From: Robiginitomaculum sp.
GTDB taxonomy: Bacteria > Pseudomonadota > Alphaproteobacteria > Caulobacterales > Maricaulaceae
Length of the DNA stretch: 12,884 nucleotides
Assembly: GCA_021647805.1 (NCBI GenBank)
Contig: JAKITZ010000046.1
Coordinates: 1 to 12,884 of the forward strand
Reading direction: 5' to 3'
Shown here: piece by piece, positions 7,257 to 12,884 of the stretch
Layout: every line of letters begins with the position of its first letter
Position numbering within the stretch: position 1 is the first letter of the stretch
Translations under genes and position numbers: made by a program
Notes under the pieces: generated by a model
Databases searched by the model: none
What the model was told of the DNA's origin: nothing
The model's input: only the letters and a program-made list of their open reading frames with translations

Positions 7257-7968
7257 ATATACTCCTCTTGAGCAGCACTTGGTTAAAACGGCCAAACAGG
7301 GCAGCGCGCGATGGGTTGCTTCGTTTTCAAAAATTGAAAAGATTTTGGGAACGTCATTACCACCATCTGCACGAATTTATCCTGAATGGTGGGCAAACGA
7401 AAACCCCGATTCTACAACTAAATCACAATGTAAGGCATGGGCAATTGCTGGGTGGAAAACCGCGCACGTAAATATCAGCAAGCAACAGGTATCGTTTTTC
7501 TTACAAAAAGCAGCCCCGGCAAAAGTTCAAGAAACCAAGCAATATACTGATCATCAATTATTGCTGAAATTTCGCTGGAGCCTTAAGGGGGCTGTTTATT
7601 TAGATCACAAGAACCGGCCAAAATTCCCAGATGTTCAAGAGCAATCGGCGGTTTACCGGTTAGTTATCGAAACTGAAACTGGCATACAATTCTATATTGG
7701 AGAAACAGATAATTTACGCCGCCGCATGCAGGGCTATAGAACTCCCGGCCCAACACAATCAACCAACCAACGCTTAACAGGCATTATGAAATCATCCCTT
7801 TTGCTAGGAAAAGCGGTTCGTTTGGAGGTTATGCGGAGTGTTAGGTCTAAAGAAGCAAAATCAAACATGACTTTGAAGAATTTTGGTAACCGGTATGTTC
7901 GTTGCCTTTTTGAAAATGCAGCAATTATTCTGGCGATGAATAATTCAGAGAAAATACTCAATTTGTAA
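7249..7968 (+). CDS. DUF7662-like domain fused to GIY-YIG nuclease-like domain
   Basis: I start this at the ATG at 7249 (239 residues) because GGGAG at 7235-7239 is 9 nt upstream and the product then begins MAKYTPLEQHL, matching the family. A TTG at 7225 would add 8 residues. Residues 1-85 are the DUF7662-like domain (RWVASFSKIEKILG 21-34, SARIYPEWW 40-48, AGWKTAH 67-73). Residues about 133-235 look like a GIY-YIG domain: VYRL (135-138) and FYIGE (148-152) for the two signature strands, Arg157-159 in NLRRRMQGYR for the catalytic arginine, and Glu222 in FENAAIIL as a candidate metal-binding glutamate. GIY-YIG proteins are usually DNA nucleases in repair, restriction or homing. Which applies here is unknown. 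It overlaps the upstream paralogue by 8 nt and ends 81 nt before sdhC. Nuclease activity is inferred from motifs. Confidence 0.8.
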   Translation: MAKYTPLEQHLVKTAKQGSARWVASFSKIEKILGTSLPPSARIYPEWWANENPDSTTKSQCKAWAIAGWKTAHVNISKQQVSFFLQKAAPAKVQETKQYTDHQLLLKFRWSLKGAVYLDHKNRPKFPDVQEQSAVYRLVIETETGIQFYIGETDNLRRRMQGYRTPGPTQSTNQRLTGIMKSSLLLGKAVRLEVMRSVRSKEAKSNMTLKNFGNRYVRCLFENAAIILAMNNSEKILNL

Positions 7969-8036
7969 TCGTTGACTTGGGGATTTAGAGGGTTAAGTTT
8001 GTCATTATGGATGTTTGCAAATGGCAAACAAATCTT

Positions 8037-8042
8037 GAGGGG
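8037..8042 (+). promoter_or_regulatory. Shine-Dalgarno fixing the sdhC start
   Basis: GAGGGG lies 7 nt before the ATG at 8050. The frame is open further upstream to a TTG at 7972, but those 26 extra codons do not resemble SdhC and lack a ribosome binding site, so 8050 is the real start. The TTGACT at 7972-7977 could be a -35 element for the operon, but I see no convincing -10 box at the right distance. Confidence 0.75.
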
Positions 8043-8049
8043 TTTATTC

Positions 8050-8472
8050 ATGAGTTCTGGCCAGAACGATACAAGACCAATGTCGCCATTTACCACTGTC
8101 TGGCGTTGGCATGTAACCATGGTAACCTCGATCTTGCACCGGTTAAGCGCTGTGGTGTTAGCTGCAGGATCAGTTTTGATAGCCCTGTGGTTGTTGGCAT
8201 TGGCTATTGGCGAAAAACAATACGATCAGTTGATGAATATTATTTCCAGCCTACCGGGGCAGATAATCCTGTTCGGATTTACACTGGCTTTGTTTTTTCA
8301 TCTTTTGAACGGAGTGCGATATTTACTTTGGGATAGCGGGCGCGGGTTTGAAAAATCAACTGCAAATTTAACCTCATGGTTGGTCATGTCCATGGCTGTT
8401 ATACTTAGTTTAGCTTTATGGGCGGCTGGGTATTGGATGCTCGAGGCCTTTCCCGGCCAAAGCAATTATTAG
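8050..8472 (+). CDS. sdhC: Succinate dehydrogenase cytochrome b556 subunit
   Basis: A 140-residue membrane anchor of complex II, with three hydrophobic segments at about 29-53, 70-90 and 106-131. It holds heme b with SdhD and helps form the ubiquinone site. RPMSPFTTVWRW (9-20) is the family N-terminal signature. SILHRLSA (27-34) carries Ser27 and Arg31, the quinone-site residues, at the same numbers as in E. coli. FHLLNGVRYLLWD (83-95) carries His84, the axial heme ligand. The second histidine usual in that motif (RH) is Tyr91 here. It is the first gene of the sdh operon, 11 nt from sdhD, with the GAGGGG site deciding the start. It begins 81 nt after the DUF7662-GIY-YIG gene, and no obvious terminator lies in that gap, so some read-through is possible. 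Confidence 0.95.
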   Translation: MSSGQNDTRPMSPFTTVWRWHVTMVTSILHRLSAVVLAAGSVLIALWLLALAIGEKQYDQLMNIISSLPGQIILFGFTLALFFHLLNGVRYLLWDSGRGFEKSTANLTSWLVMSMAVILSLALWAAGYWMLEAFPGQSNY

Positions 8473-8483
8473 GAAAAGGCGTT

Positions 8484-8864
8484 ATGGCAAAACTGCAAAC
8501 CCCGCGTTCTAAAATTACCGGTCTTGGTGCTTCTGGGCATGGTACTCATCATTTTTTGGTGCAAAGAGTAACCGCCATTTGTCTTTTGGTACTGGTTCCA
8601 TTTGTGTTGTTTCAGTTTCTGGCAGCTTTCACGTCTGGTTATGATGCAGTTCATATCTGGGTTGGTAGCTGGTTAGGATCCATTAGCTTATTGGCATTAA
8701 CCACCGCCATGTTTTGGCATTTGCGACTTGGTTTGCAAATTACAATTGAAGATTACTTCGGTGGTAGTTTTCGGATGTTATTATTGTTGCTGAACTTTCT
8801 TGGTTGTCTGGCTTTGTGGCTGGTTTCTGTATTGTCGATCTTATCAATTTTCTTTGAAGGGTAG
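8484..8864 (+). CDS. sdhD: Succinate dehydrogenase hydrophobic membrane anchor subunit
   Basis: A 126-residue second anchor of complex II with three hydrophobic segments at about 29-50, 56-78 and 98-122. The N-terminal GASGHGTHHFLVQRVTAI (15-32) is typical of alphaproteobacterial SdhD. His79 in FWHLRLGLQ is the expected axial heme ligand and Tyr91 in IEDY the quinone-site tyrosine. The 12-residue distance between them equals that of His71 and Tyr83 in E. coli. The frame is open from a GTG-like position at 8418 inside sdhC, but the ATG at 8484 is preceded by AGGA (8471-8474) overlapping the sdhC stop and gives the family-like start. Gaps of 11 nt and 9 nt to sdhC and sdhA indicate co-transcription. 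Confidence 0.93.
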   Translation: MAKLQTPRSKITGLGASGHGTHHFLVQRVTAICLLVLVPFVLFQFLAAFTSGYDAVHIWVGSWLGSISLLALTTAMFWHLRLGLQITIEDYFGGSFRMLLLLLNFLGCLALWLVSVLSILSIFFEG

Positions 8865-8873
8865 TCCCGTAAT

Positions 8874-10655
8874 ATGAGTGCATATACTTGGGTCGATCAC
8901 AAATATGATGTGGTTGTTGTTGGCGCCGGTGGCGCTGGATTGCGGGCAGCATTGGGCGCGGCGCAAGCTGGTTTGAAAACCGCTTGTGTGACCAAGGTTT
9001 TTCCAACCAGATCGCATACAGTTGCGGCGCAAGGCGGGGTTGCCGCCAGTCTTGGTAATATGGGCAAAGACGATTGGCGTTGGCACATGTATGACACTGT
9101 CAAAGGCTCGGACTGGCTGGGTGATCAAGACAGTATCGAATATTTATGTCGCCATGCCCCGGATGCGGTTTATGAAATGGAACATTGGGGATTGCCGTTT
9201 TCACGTACCGAGGACGGTAAAATTTACCAACGACCATTTGGTGGCATGACCACCGAATATGGCGAAGGCCCAGCGGCGCACCGTACTTGTGCGGCGGCTG
9301 ATCGCACTGGTCACGCGATGTTGCATACTCTTTATGGACAATCATTGCGTCATGATGTGGATTTCTTTATCGAGCATTTTGCTCTTGATCTAATAATGGA
9401 CGATGATGGTAGTTGTAGAGGTGTTAGTTCTTGGCAGCTTGATGATGGCACTTTGCATCGCTTTACTGCACAAAAAGTAATTCTAGCTACTGGCGGTTAT
9501 GGCCGGGCGTATTTTTCTTGCACTTCGGCGCATACTTGTACTGGCGATGGTGGCGGCATGGTATTGCGGGCTGGTCTGCCAATGCAAGACATGGAATTTG
9601 TACAGTTCCATCCGACCGGCATTTATGGTGCCGGCATGTTAATCACCGAAGGGGTGCGCGGCGAGGGCGGTTATCTGGTTAATTCCGAGGGCGAGCGGTT
9701 TATGGAGCGTTACGCGCCATCGGCTAAGGATTTGGCTTCTCGTGATGTAGTATCCAGAGCTATGACTTTGGAAATTCGTGACGGACGCGGAGTTGGTGAT
9801 CGCAATGATCATATATACTTACACCTTGATCACCTTGATCCGGCAATGATCCATAAACGCTTGCCAGGTATCGCCGAAAGCGCGGAGATATTCGCCGGTG
9901 TTGATGTAACCAAACAACCAATTCCGGTATTGCCGACTTGTCATTACAATATGGGCGGTATTCCGACTAATTTTCATGGCGAAGTAGTAACCAAAAAGGG
10001 CAACGACCCTGATGCAGTGGTGCCGGGATTGATGGCTGTCGGCGAGGCGGCTTGCGTTTCTGTTCACGGCGCCAATCGTCTTGGCTCAAATTCGTTAATT
10101 GATCTGGTGGTGTTTGGTCGAGCAGCTGGTTTACGTTGCGGCGAAACTGTTACACCCGGAGCAGTCAGTCGTGACCTGCCAAGTACCGAAGCGCATTTAT
10201 CGCGTCTTGATGGCTTCAGACAGGCAAAAGGCGATATTACTACCGCCGAATTACGCCTTGATATGCAACGCACCATGCAAAATGATTGCGCGGTATTTCG
10301 CACTGGTGACGTTCTAAAAGCAGGTTGTGAGTCCTTGGCCAAAACCAGTGCCGCTAGGGCTGATCTTAAAGTTACTGATCGCTCCATGATTTGGAATAGT
10401 GATCTGATGGAAACGCTAGAGTTGGATAATCTCATGGGCAATGCCATGACCACTATTTATGGTGCGGCGGCGCGCACCGAAAGCCGTGGCGCCCACGCCA
10501 GAGAAGACTTTCCTGATCGCGATGATGACAAATGGATGAAGCACTCATTGGCATGGTTTGACGACAAAAAGGTCAAACTTGGTGATCGTCCGGTACATAC
10601 CTATACCATGACCGACGAAGTTGAATACATAAAACCAAAAGCAAGGGTGTATTGA
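8874..10655 (+). CDS. sdhA: Succinate dehydrogenase flavoprotein subunit
   Basis: A 593-residue catalytic subunit of complex II that oxidises succinate to fumarate on a covalently bound FAD at the cytoplasmic face of the membrane. VVVVGAGGAGLRAA (13-26) is the FAD-binding Rossmann motif. SHTVAAQGG (47-55) contains His48, the expected covalent FAD attachment. HPTGI (246-250), LITEGVRGEGG (256-266) and SRDVVSRA (289-296) follow, with Arg290 matching the catalytic proton-transfer arginine. His357 in CHYNMGG is a substrate-binding residue. NRLGSNSLIDLVVFGR near 400-415 and the C-terminal TYTMTDEVEYIKPKARVY complete the family pattern. The size is normal and nothing key is missing. The start lies 9 nt after sdhD with GAAGG across the sdhD stop. 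The stop overlaps the possible TTG start of an unrelated gene instead of leading to sdhB. Confidence 0.98.
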   Translation: MSAYTWVDHKYDVVVVGAGGAGLRAALGAAQAGLKTACVTKVFPTRSHTVAAQGGVAASLGNMGKDDWRWHMYDTVKGSDWLGDQDSIEYLCRHAPDAVYEMEHWGLPFSRTEDGKIYQRPFGGMTTEYGEGPAAHRTCAAADRTGHAMLHTLYGQSLRHDVDFFIEHFALDLIMDDDGSCRGVSSWQLDDGTLHRFTAQKVILATGGYGRAYFSCTSAHTCTGDGGGMVLRAGLPMQDMEFVQFHPTGIYGAGMLITEGVRGEGGYLVNSEGERFMERYAPSAKDLASRDVVSRAMTLEIRDGRGVGDRNDHIYLHLDHLDPAMIHKRLPGIAESAEIFAGVDVTKQPIPVLPTCHYNMGGIPTNFHGEVVTKKGNDPDAVVPGLMAVGEAACVSVHGANRLGSNSLIDLVVFGRAAGLRCGETVTPGAVSRDLPSTEAHLSRLDGFRQAKGDITTAELRLDMQRTMQNDCAVFRTGDVLKAGCESLAKTSAARADLKVTDRSMIWNSDLMETLELDNLMGNAMTTIYGAAARTESRGAHAREDFPDRDDDKWMKHSLAWFDDKKVKLGDRPVHTYTMTDEVEYIKPKARVY

Positions 10656-11188
10656 GGGTGGCAAGAATTAGGTTAGACTGGAAGCGTTGTCAAATAACCA
10701 AAGGCTTAAAAAATTGGCGTGAATTGAAGAGTCATTTGGCAGAGAAAAACGAATCTTTTTTATCTGATGTTCAGGATCCTCGAACTGTCTATGTCATCCG
10801 AAGTAAACGAGATTTTTCTTTCTCTTACCCAAATGGGCACTCTCCACTACTTTATGTCGGGAGTGGCCATTTTCAAAAACGGATTACATGTCATCTTAAG
10901 TGGATGAATCAACTTTTTGAAAACTTAAAAACTCTACAGTTAGAAATTTGCTATGCCCTTCCTAGGGCAAATAATGTAAAAGATGCATATAAAGAAACGG
11001 AAGCAGACATCTTGTGGGAATTTTTACATCGCTATGGTGACTATCCCATTATGAATATCAAAGTTGAATACTCAAGACTCTACCATGAATATAATAATGC
11101 CATTTCATCAATCATTGGCCCAGGCAAAGGTGGTACTTATAAATGGGTAATAAGGCCTTTATTTGATCAGATGGATTTATACGGTTAA
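10652..11188 (+). CDS. GIY-YIG-like protein inserted between sdhA and sdhB
   Basis: A 178-residue protein of a GIY-YIG-like group known to me only as hypothetical proteins. Residues about 45-135 carry the pattern: VYVIRSKRDF (46-55), LLYVGSGHFQKRITCHLKW (66-84) with Arg77 the expected catalytic arginine, and ETEADILWEFLHRYGDYPIMN (115-135) with Glu117 a likely metal ligand. The N-terminal 40 and C-terminal 40 residues are unrecognised. The TTG at 10652 overlaps the sdhA stop as TTGA; a GTG at 10658 is an alternative with AAGGG (10643-10647) at better spacing. The stop codon region supplies the Shine-Dalgarno (AAGGA) of the following DUF4197 gene. Four 60-base lines that I counted (10681-10860 and 10921-10980) hold 89 G or C of 240, against 159 of 300 in five sdhA lines, so the gene is AT-rich and possibly acquired. 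Nuclease activity is inferred. Confidence 0.7.
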   Translation: MRVARIRLDWKRCQITKGLKNWRELKSHLAEKNESFLSDVQDPRTVYVIRSKRDFSFSYPNGHSPLLYVGSGHFQKRITCHLKWMNQLFENLKTLQLEICYALPRANNVKDAYKETEADILWEFLHRYGDYPIMNIKVEYSRLYHEYNNAISSIIGPGKGGTYKWVIRPLFDQMDLYG

Positions 11189-11200
11189 GGATTACTTAGT

Positions 11201-11944
11201 ATGACCCAATCACATTCAACAAATTTGTCACGACGTTCTGCGATTGCGCTTTTACTTGGTGCGCCAGTGGCGGCCTGTGAAACCATTGATCCGGCATTGC
11301 TTGAGGCGGTGTTGGCGATGGGTGGCAGTGCGCTAACCCAAGGCGAAGCGGCTGAAGGAATACGTGCGGCATTGTCAAACGGCGTATTGTCCGCGCTTGG
11401 TATTGTTGGTCGTTCTGGCGGGTTTTTTAATAATTCATTGATCCGCATTCCGTTACCGCAAAAATTACAAGACGTGCAAAGAATCATGGCTTCGGTTGGC
11501 GCAAGCGGTATGTTGGATAATCTACAGACAAAGCTTAATCAAGGCGCAGAAAAGGCCGCTCCGGTGGCCAAAAGTATCTTTATGGACGCGGTGGCTGATC
11601 TTAGTATTGCTGATGCTATTGGTATTGTTCGCGGGTCAGACAATGCCGCAACGCAATATTTGCAAAGCAAAACCACTCCGGCTTTGAGCAGATTGTTTAC
11701 GCCGATTATGAAAAGCTCGCTGGCTGGAACCGGAGCGTTTAATGCCCTAGATGATGTAACCGCAAGATTGCAGTCTATTCCTTTTGCGCCAAATCTGACC
11801 AGAAATGCCAAAAATGATCTGATCTCTCATGGCGTAAAATACGGCCTTAGTGGAGTCTTTACCTATATCGGCAAAGAAGAAGCAGCAATTCGCGAAAATC
11901 CGGCCAAACGCAGTTCAGAAATTTTACGACGGGTGTTTGGATAA
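11201..11944 (+). CDS. DUF4197 protein with Tat/lipoprotein-type N-terminus
   Basis: A 247-residue protein whose body matches DUF4197, an uncharacterised family of exported proteins. Recognisable stretches are EAAEGIRAALSNGV (48-61), a GGFFNNSLIRIPLPQKL block (about 73-89), AAPVAKSIFMDAV (about 118-130) and ATQYLQSKTTPAL, ending in EAAIRENPAKR and a final RRVFG typical of the family. The N-terminus has SRR (10-12), a hydrophobic core and VAAC at 23-26, which is compatible with lipidation of Cys26. The twin arginine makes Tat export possible, but the motif is incomplete. AAGGA at 11187-11191 is 9 nt upstream and overlaps the stop of the GIY-YIG-like gene. It lies 42 nt before sdhB and is probably expressed with complex II. 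A role in complex II is not established. Confidence 0.85.
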   Translation: MTQSHSTNLSRRSAIALLLGAPVAACETIDPALLEAVLAMGGSALTQGEAAEGIRAALSNGVLSALGIVGRSGGFFNNSLIRIPLPQKLQDVQRIMASVGASGMLDNLQTKLNQGAEKAAPVAKSIFMDAVADLSIADAIGIVRGSDNAATQYLQSKTTPALSRLFTPIMKSSLAGTGAFNALDDVTARLQSIPFAPNLTRNAKNDLISHGVKYGLSGVFTYIGKEEAAIRENPAKRSSEILRRVFG

Positions 11945-11986
11945 TGTTTAAACTCGCATTAATGTTGAATAAGGCTAAAATTTGAT

Positions 11987-12781
11987 ATGGCTCAATTAAC
12001 ACTGCCCAAAAACTCTAAAATCTCCAAAGGCAAACATTGGCCTGCGCCAGATGGTTCTGATCCGGCAAATATACAGAGTTTTCGAATTTATCGTTATGAT
12101 CCGGATACTGGCGATAATCCGCGCTGGGATATTTATGATGTCGATACCTCCAAATGCGGGCCGATGACTTTGCATGTGCTGATCTACATCAAAGACGAAA
12201 TTGATCCGACGCTCAGCTTTCGTCGTTCGTGTCGTGAGGGCATTTGCGGCTCCTGCGCGATGAATGTTGATGGCCGTAATACCATTGCTTGCACCAAGGG
12301 CTATGGGGAATTGAAAGGTCGCGGCGGAGTAATCTCGATTTCTCCTTTACCGCATTTAGCAGTGATTAAGGATTTGGTGCCGGATCTTACCGACTTTTAC
12401 GCTCAACACGCCGCAATGGAGCCATACCTTAAAACAACCACGCCTGAGCCACAAAAAGAATGGCGCCAAGCCCCAGAGGATCGTGACAAACTGGACGGCC
12501 TGTATGAGTGCATTATGTGTGCTTCTTGTTCCACTGCCTGTCCTAGTTATTGGTGGAATGGCGATAAATACCTTGGCCCTGCAGCTTTGCTGCAAGCCTA
12601 TCGTTGGCTAATAGATAGTCGAGACGAAGCCACTGGTGAGCGTTTGGACGCATTGGAAGATCCGTTTCGGCTGTATCGTTGCCATACGATTATGAACTGC
12701 ACACAAGTTTGCCCAAAAGGGCTAAACCCAGCCAAAGCGATAGGCGAGATTAAACGCATGATGTTGGAACGTACGGTTTAA
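11987..12781 (+). CDS. sdhB: Succinate dehydrogenase iron-sulfur subunit
   Basis: A 264-residue subunit that carries electrons from the flavoprotein to the quinone site through three iron-sulfur clusters. Cysteines 82, 87, 90 and 102 fit the plant-type [2Fe-2S] cluster (CREGICGSC, 82-90). Cysteines 175, 178, 181 and 242 fit the [4Fe-4S] cluster, and 185, 232 and 238 the [3Fe-4S] cluster. CPSYWWNGDKY (185-195) contains the tryptophan that contacts ubiquinone in known structures. The length and the N-terminal extension before FRIYRYDPD (32-40) are normal for alphaproteobacteria. The ATG is preceded by AAGG (11971-11974), 12 nt away. The gene is separated from sdhA by about 1.3 kb holding two other genes, but same strand and short gaps support one transcript. 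No terminator with a stem and T-run is visible in the 103 nt that follow. Confidence 0.97.
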   Translation: MAQLTLPKNSKISKGKHWPAPDGSDPANIQSFRIYRYDPDTGDNPRWDIYDVDTSKCGPMTLHVLIYIKDEIDPTLSFRRSCREGICGSCAMNVDGRNTIACTKGYGELKGRGGVISISPLPHLAVIKDLVPDLTDFYAQHAAMEPYLKTTTPEPQKEWRQAPEDRDKLDGLYECIMCASCSTACPSYWWNGDKYLGPAALLQAYRWLIDSRDEATGERLDALEDPFRLYRCHTIMNCTQVCPKGLNPAKAIGEIKRMMLERTV

Positions 12782-12884
12782 ATTTTTGGCTTAGTCTTAG
12801 ACTTAACGACCCGAATATCAGAGTTTCTGGTTAAGAACTTAGGCAATGACCAAGTCATGGATTTTAAGATATTAAGTGAAGAAA

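Noticed and set aside
7734..8120. 128-codon antisense frame across the end of the GIY-YIG gene and the start of sdhC
   Set aside because: It overlaps two supported genes and the sdhC ribosome binding site, and its product resembles nothing.
10064..10453. 129-codon open frame antisense to sdhA
   Set aside because: It lies wholly within the strongly supported sdhA on the other strand, the product has no recognisable motif, and open antisense frames are common in such sequence.
12793..12835. Palindrome AGTCTTAGACT and CTTAAC/GTTAAG inverted repeat after sdhB
   Set aside because: The stems are short, one has a 22-nt loop, and no T-run follows, so I do not call a terminator.
12857..12884. Possible start of a rightward gene at the window edge (ATG at 12857)
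   Set aside because: Only nine codons are visible and there is no clear Shine-Dalgarno, so it cannot be supported.

Overview
The window looks like a chromosomal segment of an alphaproteobacterium. The best evidence is the full succinate dehydrogenase set (sdhC, sdhD, sdhA, sdhB) with alphaproteobacterial-style membrane anchors, a DUF952 gene coupled to a class 2 pyrD, and an S24-type repressor whose N-terminus has the pattern common in that class. Base composition is moderate to AT-leaning. A lower rank cannot be assigned from the sequence alone. I identify 14 protein-coding genes, one cut by the left edge. I see no rRNA, tRNA, CRISPR array, insertion sequence or convincing intrinsic terminator.

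Left part (1-5062). A leftward S24-family repressor (partial) is divergent from a rightward pair, DUF952 protein and pyrD, joined by an ATGA overlap. A 9-bp perfect dyad lies between them, over the repressor's predicted promoter, and is a candidate operator. Converging on pyrD is a tightly packed leftward run of four genes: a CitE-like CoA-ester lyase, a secreted helical protein of unknown function, an ArsC-type reductase and a MATE/DinF exporter. They are separated by 4 nt or overlap by 4 nt and 1 nt, and the last overlaps the end of pyrD by 13 bp.

Middle (5063-7968). Divergent from the lyase operon is one ORF that encodes a pyridoxal-kinase-like PfkB domain followed by a complete DUF429 domain (RNase H-like fold, predicted nuclease). 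After about 200 nt with a good sigma70-like promoter come two overlapping genes with related DUF7662-like domains. The second carries a C-terminal GIY-YIG nuclease-like domain.

Right part (8050-12781). The sdh operon encodes both membrane anchors, the flavoprotein and the iron-sulfur protein with all expected ligands. Between sdhA and sdhB lie two extra genes. One is an AT-rich GIY-YIG-like ORF overlapping the sdhA stop codon. The other is a DUF4197 protein with a Tat/lipoprotein-like N-terminus. The main points of interest are this interruption by a nuclease-like gene, a second, different GIY-YIG gene directly upstream of sdhC, and the kinase-DUF429 fusion.
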